Shown here: positions 55,701 to 64,000 of the stretch, piece after piece | How the letters are laid out: every line of letters begins with the position of its first letter | How positions within the stretch are numbered: the stretch's first letter is position 1 | Source: Alcanivorax sp. DP30 | GTDB taxonomy: Bacteria > Pseudomonadota > Gammaproteobacteria > Pseudomonadales > Alcanivoracaceae | Length of the DNA stretch: 64,000 bases | Assembly (NCBI RefSeq): GCF_009882945.1 | Contig: NZ_WTUY01000003.1 | Location: 201,303-265,302 of the forward strand | Direction: 5' to 3' | Translations under genes and position numbers: made by a program | Notes under the pieces: model-generated | Seen by the model: the letters and a program-made list of their open reading frames with translations, nothing else | Told to the model about the DNA's origin: nothing | The model's database searches: none

Positions 55701-57744
55701 CCAGCACATCAATCTTTTCGTTCACCATCACCAGATAACGGTCGCCGGGCACTTCGTAGACACTGTTGCCGACACTGCTGGGCACCCCGTAGGAGGCAAG
55801 CATGTCACCACTGTCCACGGACCATAATTTCACCGTGCCGTTACCGACGGCATAATTGGTGACCAGTACGTTGTCATCAGCGAGAAATGCCTGGCCCATT
55901 TCTCCCACCCGCCAGCTTCGCAACAACCGCCCGGTATCACTCTCACGCACCGAACAGATTTTCGAGCCGGAACAAATCACCGCCGTTTTGCCATCGCTGG
56001 TCAGGGACAGGGCCTTGGTGCTTCTCTCCGCCGACCCGGAGTCCACTACCAGTTCGGGAACCGCCTCGGGACTTTCTCCCCCTGGCACAGCCACCAGATG
56101 GGTAGCCGACGCGGTGGCGGCCTGGGCAAACGACACAAACCAGCCTCCCCGCGGGAACAACGGAAACATGTCCCCTTTCACAGACAGGGTCAGCGCATCG
56201 TCTTCACGGACTTCCAGCAACGCAATGGCGGATTCCCGCAGGGCATATCCCATGGAATAGAAGTCGCCATCTTGCAGCGCCGCAAAGAAATTGTTGCTGT
56301 CTCCCTGCAGGGCTTTCAACATCATGATGCGCGCCTGGTAATAGCCCGACAGGCTCAGGTAGCGGTCTGCGGATATCATCTCCAGCTTTTCGATGGCCGT
56401 TTCCAGATCGCCAGCTTCCCAGGCATAGGCCGCCGCCAGATGGTAAAAATCATCCCGGTTGCCCTCGGTCACCCTCTCCTGGTGCAGATAGTTCTGCACC
56501 ACATCAAGCGCCATCGGATCGTCACCGGCACGCAAGGTAAACAGGGCCAGGTTGTAGATTTCGTTACCCAGTGCAGACACCGGTTGCCCTATGCCCAGCA
56601 ACGTCTCTACCAACTGGCGCATCAGGGACGCCGCATCAGCGTCATCACCGCTCTCATAAGCAATGCGGGACAGTGTGGTCGCCAGCTCATTCACGTTCAG
56701 ATACTGGAGCCACGCCGGGTCCGCCAACACCTGGGCCTGCTCATCCAGCGCCATGACCAACTGGCTGGCGGTTTGCAGGTTTCCCAGTCGCACCGCCATC
56801 TGGCCGCGAAAAAATGCACACAGGAAGTGTTCCAGATCGCTGCGAGCCAGCTCGCAGGCGCGCGTCAATCGCTGCTGCGCACGTTGAATCTCCGGAGAAT
56901 CAAAATTCTGCACCCCCATTTCAGTAATTCGGGAGGCCTGCAGCAACACCGCTACCGCCTGGGTCCGCAGCCCTTTTTCCAGAGCAAAATCGGCAATGGC
57001 ATCCTGGCGATCCTCACTGCTGTCCATGGCGTTCAGTATCAGCCGGTAATCGACCACACGCTCCCAGGCTTCTGCGGCCACCGCATAGGCTTCAGCTTGC
57101 TGATAATAGTCTCGGCTTTGGGGCGGTTTGCCCTGTCCGGTGGGATCGATCTGGGGGTGTGCCCGGGCAAGAATGACGGCAAAGTACTCGAGCAATGCAG
57201 GGGCCTGATCCTGCACGCTATCCTGTAGCTGCAGGTAGGCCTGTACGGATTGCTCACGGGTCTGATCTCCCTCAGGGCCGTACAGAAAGGCAAGTTGCCC
57301 CTCGATATACAAGACCATGCCCCATAACGCCGCCAAGGATTCCCCTTCCTCCTGAAAGGCATAGGTGGCGTTTTCGGCATGCCTCTTCCAGCCCAGCAAT
57401 GCCCCAACCGTATCGCCCATGGGGTCTTGTTGTTGCACTGCACGCTGCAACAATGCCAACAGGTACTGGTATTCCCCCCAATTCAGCGAGGCAGCAGAAG
57501 GATTTTCGGGATCATCATTGTCAGGCAAAAACTCGCTAACGCGGGCATACAGGTCATCAATGCAGTCCTGCGCAGCTGTGTGATCAATGAAGCATTGCTG
57601 CCAGGCTTTCCGGACCGGTTCACTGGCCTTGTCCAGCGGCAGATTGGCCGCCCTACTCTGTACAGCACACAGAGCCAGCAGCAATCCGCAGACCACTGTG
57701 CCTGCCTGCGAAAGAAACCCCACTCTGCCTGGTGGTCTTGCCAT
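52774..57744 (-). CDS. Giant exported caspase-like (C14) protein with helical-repeat and beta-propeller regions
   Basis: A 1656-residue protein with a signal peptide (to about SRA, residue 32). Residues about 35-500 look like helical TPR-type repeats. Residues about 560-1230 show WD40-like blades (LTSDGKTAVICSGSKICSV, then LLVIGPL-type strands). The C-terminal part (about 1350-1600) is a caspase-like peptidase with both catalytic residues: His1452 in TFSGHGYAD and Cys1509 in LVIDACNSAAS. Such proteins are orthocaspase/metacaspase relatives; an exported one may cleave periplasmic or outer-membrane proteins. A LuxR-type regulator gene lies 80 bases upstream on the same strand. Confidence 0.85.
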   Translation of the reverse strand: MARPPGRVGFLSQAGTVVCGLLLALCAVQSRAANLPLDKASEPVRKAWQQCFIDHTAAQDCIDDLYARVSEFLPDNDDPENPSAASLNWGEYQYLLALLQRAVQQQDPMGDTVGALLGWKRHAENATYAFQEEGESLAALWGMVLYIEGQLAFLYGPEGDQTREQSVQAYLQLQDSVQDQAPALLEYFAVILARAHPQIDPTGQGKPPQSRDYYQQAEAYAVAAEAWERVVDYRLILNAMDSSEDRQDAIADFALEKGLRTQAVAVLLQASRITEMGVQNFDSPEIQRAQQRLTRACELARSDLEHFLCAFFRGQMAVRLGNLQTASQLVMALDEQAQVLADPAWLQYLNVNELATTLSRIAYESGDDADAASLMRQLVETLLGIGQPVSALGNEIYNLALFTLRAGDDPMALDVVQNYLHQERVTEGNRDDFYHLAAAYAWEAGDLETAIEKLEMISADRYLSLSGYYQARIMMLKALQGDSNNFFAALQDGDFYSMGYALRESAIALLEVREDDALTLSVKGDMFPLFPRGGWFVSFAQAATASATHLVAVPGGESPEAVPELVVDSGSAERSTKALSLTSDGKTAVICSGSKICSVRESDTGRLLRSWRVGEMGQAFLADDNVLVTNYAVGNGTVKLWSVDSGDMLASYGVPSSVGNSVYEVPGDRYLVMVNEKIDVLDYRAGKIEKTLSKEVFHRYVAGPDNQLVHIAPGRHDGEVLVSLTSGDPAGHYNLMDWQDVVSHFVWWSVADNTLSQAAPDRAGHWAAELSPSGSLRLRQRQRLFDESAPLLVNNGNEPRACDLACQLQQDFPALAKQNAERLAGFRQVSAAAGGRLLAEDSQGTSLVLDTVTGELLSEHRQGAHRPEQTVVSDDGEFIISLLPESDQVSIWSVPRGREIRRLNDNYARGLLWIDDRLWAWQGDAVMWLPMSAGAEWTTLDLESNEEGRFPEIEQLIAVPGESTLRILERVYLREEERHRFQVRELQRDGSAVQTLSWHFVDRERAHSYSPPVILPGAEQVAYFSDESTLQVASLSDGTVEYSVALKEHGGDLLPLGEQVLALIDYDRLQIHNLATGEQWSSTPLLGEYRSATLDPAGEQVWVTEDLGRRSRLLRFALADGTLLADQLYQRSLQSMRPVAAGKWWMGEESDGALSVWPTSARAPLFRFWSLLGKEWLVVDDEGRYDSSAPGDLDALSWVLSDRPREALPLQAFMKDFYQPGLMQRHLAGERFPAMASVASLQRTLPDIVLASVEQRRDGRATVAVTVDPQGAGEVADLRLFRNGQLVGYLPEKGNGVFHDSRRKKTYRFDVALPAEDAPVAFSAYAFNKDGVRSERAVSVLDDFDPQPASPRRAFVITLGVNRYQNPAFNLRYAANDARAYSRSLTASLDSTGNFDDIVHIPLISEQGSEGMAATRDNLAAVLAALSGKGEHPAVPEPADTNDSIIVTFSGHGYADSGGQFHFLLEDIGEGNGRQVTDALLSRTFTSSDLEHYLRDVDAQGMFLVIDACNSAASIADGNFKPGPMGSKGLGQLAYDKAMMVITATQTEDVAMESQALEHGMLTYALVNEGLERGRADQLPADQTLWMRELFEYGQNRVPSLYKEVIEQGGPQNGSGDRGLSSVKSSSQRQRWLQQPSLFDFSRERDLLLDDAVMKE

Positions 57745-57824
57745 GTTTTCCCGATCCCGTTTTGACTGGTTAAGCCTTGCCCCATCGCTATAGTGCGGCA
57801 GGCATCAGCCAACCGGCAACTGGC

Positions 57825-58430
57825 TCAGGGCAACCGCCACTCGTGACGATTGATCAACGCCACCAGTTCGCACTGACTGTGGGTCGCCGTTTTCTGGAAC
57901 AGGGACTTGAGATGACAGCGCACGGTTTGCACGGATCGGCCTTGTTGTTCGGCAATCTCTGCCACACTCCGGCCACAGGCCAGCTGTTCCGCCACTCGGG
58001 TTTCCTTGGGGGTCAATGCGTAATGGCAGGCGAACCCCTGCAGGTCCCGCGCTTCCACAGTCCGGGGGTGATGAAACACCATTCTGACCCAGTCTTCCCC
58101 CGGCAACGCCAGAGACGAGAGGGTAGCAAGCACCCGCTTCTGGTCCAGCCGCAGCGTCACCACCGGGCGACGGGTTGGCGACTGAGACAGTTCCTGAACG
58201 GCATGTTGAAAGGCCTGACGGTTGCGCCCCCGCTGCAACGCCAGAGCCGCTTGCGGAGACAGACTCTTGAGCAAGCGTTTGGCTGCCCGGTTGCAGTACT
58301 GAATCTCGCCCTCTGCATCGCAAACCGCAAAGGCACTACAACAACTATCCAGCAGGTTTTCCAGCAGCTGCGTTCTGGCGGCCAGACCATCCAGCTGATT
58401 CGGCAAGGTGTTCAGGGCGATGGATGACAT
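57825..58430 (-). CDS. LuxR-family regulator with PAS-like N-terminal domain
   Basis: A 201-residue protein. Residues about 15-120 resemble a PAS-type sensor (LLDSCCSAFAVCDAEGEIQY, then CNRAAKRLL), and residues about 135-198 form a LuxR/GerE helix-turn-helix (LTPKETRVAEQLACGRSVAEIA, with VQTVRCHLKSLFQKT as recognition part). It probably regulates the caspase-like gene next to it, with which it may be co-transcribed, or is autoregulated. ATG has AGAGGGAG upstream. The signal is unknown. Confidence 0.85.
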   Translation of the reverse strand: MSSIALNTLPNQLDGLAARTQLLENLLDSCCSAFAVCDAEGEIQYCNRAAKRLLKSLSPQAALALQRGRNRQAFQHAVQELSQSPTRRPVVTLRLDQKRVLATLSSLALPGEDWVRMVFHHPRTVEARDLQGFACHYALTPKETRVAEQLACGRSVAEIAEQQGRSVQTVRCHLKSLFQKTATHSQCELVALINRHEWRLP

Positions 58431-58544
58431 TTCTCTGCTCCCTCTCAGTGTCTTGTCTGAATGAGAGGGACAAAGCAGGGAAATTGAACAACAAGATCGA
58501 AATGCAGAGAACCAGGCACTTTTTGGCTTTTACCAATCCAATCG

Positions 58545-58558
58545 CTCGTAGCGCGTAG
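58545..58558. repeat. Two CTCGTAG-type heptamers at the end of the acyltransferase gene
   Basis: CTCGTAG and CGCGTAG in register, ending one base before the stop codon. The preceding bases TCCAATCG are the same as those before the long CTCGTAG array at 63921. Confidence 0.6.
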
Positions 58559-58559
58559 C

Positions 58560-59174
58560 CTAATTCTTCCCGGCTTTTTCCCGGAGCGCCTTGATGGGCG
58601 CGGAAAGTTTTTCCGGGTGACGGGGATGCACTGTCGCGTAACATTGCTGAATGGTGGCCAGGTCGGCATCCAGATCGCCGGACGGCGGCACCACCAGCGG
58701 GAAGTCGATTTCCTTTTTCTGGTAATCCGCCGTCGCCACGATGATCGGCACGCCAGCCTGCTCGGCAATCCGGTAAAACCCGGTTTTCCACTGGCTGGCA
58801 CCACTACGGGTACCTTCCGGAGCCACTACCATGACCATCTTCTCGTGGTCATTGAACTGAGCCACGGTCTGCTCCACCACACTCCCTGCCTTGCTCCGAT
58901 CAATGGGCAATGCGCCCATCCAGCGCAGCAACGATCCCAACGGTCCCTTGAAGGCGCTGTCCTTGATCATGATATGGGCATCCAGACCCAGCTCCATCAT
59001 GGCCGCCAGGGTAACGATACCGTCCCAGTTGGACGTATGCGGACCGCCGATGATGACGGCCTTGGGCACTTCCGGGAGAGGCTGAACCACTTTCCAGCCG
59101 ATGGTTTTCAGGAAGCCGCTGGCCAGGGCCCGGGAAAAGCCGTTACCGCGCCGGGGGTAGGAATCGTTGCTCAT
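58560..59174 (-). CDS. 1-acylglycerol-3-phosphate acyltransferase-like protein (PlsC family)
   Basis: A 204-residue acyltransferase. The catalytic HX4D motif is in GGPHTSNWDGI near residue 46 and the glycerophosphate motif is APEGTRSGAS near residue 120. It would acylate lysophosphatidate or a similar acceptor at the membrane. The start is not certain: ATG at 59174 gives a compact family-like N-terminus, and ATG at 59213 would add 13 residues. Neither has a good ribosome site. It is a lone gene, divergent from acnA. Confidence 0.85.
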   Translation of the reverse strand: MSNDSYPRRGNGFSRALASGFLKTIGWKVVQPLPEVPKAVIIGGPHTSNWDGIVTLAAMMELGLDAHIMIKDSAFKGPLGSLLRWMGALPIDRSKAGSVVEQTVAQFNDHEKMVMVVAPEGTRSGASQWKTGFYRIAEQAGVPIIVATADYQKKEIDFPLVVPPSGDLDADLATIQQCYATVHPRHPEKLSAPIKALREKAGKN

Positions 59175-59450
59175 GAGAAGGGTCCAGATGATCCGGGTCA
59201 GAGGGAGAGCCATGGTAAGGCCTGCGCGCAGACACCGCATTGACCGTGCTGACCTTTCTGCCCGGTGGCGCCTGGCACGGTAATCAACGGCGGCGTATTT
59301 CATGTCCCAGCCATATGAGCGTAGTATGAAATCAGTCTAGGGAACCAAGCAATCAGGGGCCCGGCATCGCCGTAAGGCCCTGACATCCCACTCAAACGTT
59401 GCCACCATCGGCAGCGGATACCCCCTCATGTATTCACCAGGAGGTGTACA

Positions 59451-62198
<2,748 letters not shown>

Positions 62199-62246
62199 GA
62201 GACGCGGCATCTGTGTGCAGTTGATCCGAGCCTTGACGAGGAAGAA

Positions 62247-62335
62247 GCGAGTGACGAGCCCCGAGTTGCGAAACACAAAACCGGTTTCGCGTCTGCGGGG
62301 CGACTTTCGAAACTCGCTCCTCGCAACTCGAAACT
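62247..62335. repeat. Paired heptamer repeats, CGAAACT family, after acnA
   Basis: Left array 62247-62274: GCGAGTG, ACGAGCC, CCGAGTT, GCGAAAC. Right inverted array 62301-62335: CGACTTT, CGAAACT, CGCTCCT, CGCAACT, CGAAACT. The spacer is 26 bases. It starts 48 bases after the acnA stop; no terminator is otherwise visible there. The rest of the gap up to 62576 has no gene, only the promoter-like T9 and extended -10 TGCTATGCT near 62535. Confidence 0.75.
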
Positions 62336-62576
62336 TTTCCCCTCGCTGTCGCACGGTTCATTCGGCAAGCTGAATTTCCCACAGCAGTACCCTTGCTCAC
62401 AAACCAGATGTGAAGCCCCATGATGAGTGCGATCTGTACTGTCGGCATCAGGCAGCGCCTGCTTGATCGCGCGAACCTGCCGACCATCATTGGCACAGCT
62501 GTTCCATCTTCGTTTACGCGATGCGCTTTTTTTTTGCTATGCTGACTCTCCTTCACACTGGGTTTGGGGAAACTCC

Positions 62577-62870
62577 GTGCGTCTACTGACAGCCATCACA
62601 TTGTCGCTTCTGGCGCTATCCGGCGCCCTGCAAGCCAGTGACCGCGAGCTACTCAATGCCGAGCAGCAAGACGCCCGCCTGCGCGAGCAGCAGGAACTGG
62701 AAGATCGCACCCGTGAACTGGAGGCCCAGCGCCAGACCACCCAGCAGTTGCTGGATCAGCAGGACGCCTATCTCAAGGCATTGCGGGAACAAATTAACGC
62801 CCTGAAAGACACCGGCGCTGAAGAAAACAACAACATTGAACCGGCAGATTCTGCCAGGGAAACACCGTGA
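62577..62870 (+). CDS. Small exported coiled-coil protein
   Basis: A 97-residue protein with a short signal peptide (to about LQAS) followed by an almost continuous glutamine/glutamate-rich coiled coil (REQQELEDRTRELEAQRQT, and so on) and a polar tail. I do not recognise a family; it resembles small periplasmic structural proteins. GTG at 62577 behind GGGGA is chosen; the frame upstream is open but not convincing. Its TGA overlaps the ATG of the acetyltransferase gene (TGATG), so the two are coupled. Confidence 0.7.
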   Translation: MRLLTAITLSLLALSGALQASDRELLNAEQQDARLREQQELEDRTRELEAQRQTTQQLLDQQDAYLKALREQINALKDTGAEENNNIEPADSARETP

Positions 62871-63478
62871 TGCTGGACTGGATTCGCCGCCTGCTTGGTA
62901 AACCGCAAGAACCGCTGACGCCGGAGCCACCGGCGCCACTGGCAGAACCCGGGCCTCCCGTGGGCGCCTCCCAGCCATGCGATCAGCCCGATCCTCTAGC
63001 CGCCTTTCTCCCCTTCCAGATTCGTCCGCTGGAAGCTGCAGACCTGAGCCAGCTGATCGGCGTGTTTCGGGATTCCATTCAGGTCAGCACCGCAGGTCAC
63101 TATGACCAGCAGCAGCGTGATGCCTGGAGCCGGGCACAGAATCATGAAAGCCTGATCTCGCTGCTGAGTGAAGGGGACACCGTGGTGGCGGAATGGGATC
63201 AGGAGCTGGTGGGTTTTGCACAACGCATCAACGACTACATCAACATGATCTACGTACACCCGGATTCCGCCCGGGTGGGTATTGCCACCCTGATGTACCA
63301 GCATCTGGAAGACGGTGCCCGGGTAGAAGGGGTTGACGCGCTCAGCGCCCACGTGAGCCTGACAGCCCACGATTTTTTCCAGTTCATGGGCTTCGACAGC
63401 GAAGGAGAGGAGCAGGCCGACCGCAACGGCGTAACCCTGACACGCCACCGGATGCGCAAATCATTAGTAACAAACTAG
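62870..63478 (+). CDS. GNAT-family N-acetyltransferase
   Basis: A 202-residue protein. After a proline-rich N-terminal segment (residues 10-50), an acetyltransferase domain runs from about IRPLEAADLSQL to the end, with the acetyl-CoA pocket in INMIYVHPDSARVGIATLMYQHL and a FFQFMGF element near the C-terminus. The acceptor is unknown. ATG at 62870 is preferred over an adjacent GTG; it overlaps the upstream stop. A perfect hairpin, TGATCAGA / TCTGATCA, lies at 63496-63514 after the stop. Confidence 0.85.
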   Translation: MLDWIRRLLGKPQEPLTPEPPAPLAEPGPPVGASQPCDQPDPLAAFLPFQIRPLEAADLSQLIGVFRDSIQVSTAGHYDQQQRDAWSRAQNHESLISLLSEGDTVVAEWDQELVGFAQRINDYINMIYVHPDSARVGIATLMYQHLEDGARVEGVDALSAHVSLTAHDFFQFMGFDSEGEEQADRNGVTLTRHRMRKSLVTN

Positions 63479-63569
63479 GTATACAACCCATTTATTGATC
63501 AGATTTTCTGATCATACTCCCCAACCCGGTGCGCTGGGTTGCCTCGCCATGCTGCACTATAGTCTCCCC

Positions 63570-63714
63570 ATGGTCGCGAGAAATCGCGACCCACCGAATG
63601 AAATTGCGCTCATTCTGTACAACGTGGAATCACGGATGATTCCAGAGCACCGCCCCTCCCCTGGCGGGCTCCGAAGAACCCCCTTCTGGCCGTCACCCCG
63701 ACGGCCATTTTTTT
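63570..63714 (+). ncRNA. Possible small RNA, about 145 bases
   Basis: A good -10 (TATAGT at 63558-63563; the -35 is weak) is followed by a structured, apparently non-coding stretch: hairpin GGTCGCGA-GAAA-TCGCGACC (63572-63591), hairpin GGAATC-ACGGAT-GATTCC (63626-63643) whose loop carries ACGGA, the kind of site bound by CsrA/RsmA, and a textbook terminator. I do not recognise the RNA family. Confidence 0.45.
63687..63714 (+). terminator. Terminator of the possible small RNA
   Basis: Stem TGGCCGTC / GACGGCCA with loop ACCCC and T7 directly after. Confidence 0.9.
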
Positions 63715-63766
63715 GCGGCCCTTAATACACCCGGCATGCCTCACGAGACGTTCTCCCGCCGTAACA

Positions 63767-63783
63767 GCCTGCCTGCAGGCGAT
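63767..63783. repeat. REP-like hairpin, copy 4
   Basis: GCCTGCCTGCAGGCGAT; variable stem pair C-G. It lies between the small-RNA terminator and the final heptamer array. Confidence 0.55.
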
Positions 63784-63882
63784 AGAGTGTTCAGCGAACA
63801 ACGCCCATTCTGCAGGCGTTCCCTGCCAGGAAACGAACCGAGCGTAGCGAGGCGGCCGAAGGGAGATTATTCCTTTCTTCTG

Positions 63883-63909
63883 AAAAGCCGGGAACTTTGC
63901 CGGTTTTTT
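63883..63909 (+). terminator. Weak terminator before the final repeat array
   Basis: AAAAGCCGG / CCGGTTTTTT around an eight-base loop, with one G-U pair. What transcript it ends is unclear. Confidence 0.5.
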
Positions 63910-63920
63910 CTATCCAATCG

Positions 63921-64000
63921 AGCGTAGCTCGTAGCTCGTAGCTCGTAGCTCGTAGCTCGTAGCTCGTAGCTCGTAGCTCGTAGCTCGTAGCTCGTAGCTC
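63921..64000. repeat. Perfect CTCGTAG heptamer array, running off the window
   Basis: One AGCGTAG followed by ten identical CTCGTAG units (63928-63997) and the first three bases of another. It is by far the longest and most uniform array here. It is preceded by TCCAATCG, as is the two-unit version at 58545. Its right end lies outside the window. Confidence 0.95.

Noticed and set aside
63921..64000. CRISPR array
   Set aside because: The units are seven bases with no spacers, and no cas genes are in the window.

Overview
The window looks like chromosome of a marine gammaproteobacterium, most probably Alcanivorax or a close relative. This is an inference from gene content, a GC content judged by eye at about 58-60 %, and Pseudomonas-like gene order; no rRNA or tRNA gene is present to confirm it. 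As I recall the P. aeruginosa map, the order argG - rnt - peroxiredoxin - grxD - argF - ABC ATPase (3.1-14.0 kb) follows a conserved pseudomonad neighbourhood, with insertions here (a porin/FMN-binding/PepSY operon, an orphan hydantoinase B, and argD).

Layout. 0-1 kb: start of rimK, the RimB-type protease gene and gloA, all on the minus strand. 1.3-14 kb: beta-propeller lipoprotein, then the arginine/redox block above. 14-21 kb: two overlapping diguanylate cyclase genes, glpK, and an RstB/RstA-like two-component pair. 21-26 kb: class Ia ribonucleotide reductase nrdA-nrdB behind a 620-base leader with a DnaA box and NrdR-like boxes. 26-32 kb: small acidic protein, secreted amidohydrolase, acetolactate-synthase-like enzyme with an aldehyde dehydrogenase, and a broken Na/Pi cotransporter. 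32-39 kb: MBL-fold ribonuclease-like protein and a four-gene Csu-type (spore coat U) chaperone-usher operon behind a perfect CRP/Vfr-type site. 39-47 kb: GH114-like protein, CPA2 antiporter, porin plus phosphate-binding-like protein, UbiB-type kinase. 47-58 kb: large exported proteins - an M19-dipeptidase-like lipoprotein, a beta-helix/diheme cytochrome fusion, and a 1656-residue caspase-like protein with a LuxR-type regulator gene beside it. 58-64 kb: PlsC-type acyltransferase, acnA, a coiled-coil exported protein, a GNAT acetyltransferase, and a possible small RNA.

The least ordinary feature is in the spaces between genes. At about fourteen intergenic sites there are short tandem arrays with an exact 7-base period. 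The heptamer differs from site to site (CTCGTAG, TAATTAA, GTTGAAA, CGAAACT, CGCATCA, GGTCGGA/CGTCTGA), and most arrays occur as inverted pairs around a spacer of about 14-105 bases. They begin at or just after stop codons, and one runs into the end of a coding sequence. The window ends inside a perfect run of CTCGTAG. A second family, a short hairpin of the form GCnTGCCTGCAn'GCGAT, occurs four times with compensating base changes in the stem. Both look like genome-wide intergenic element families.
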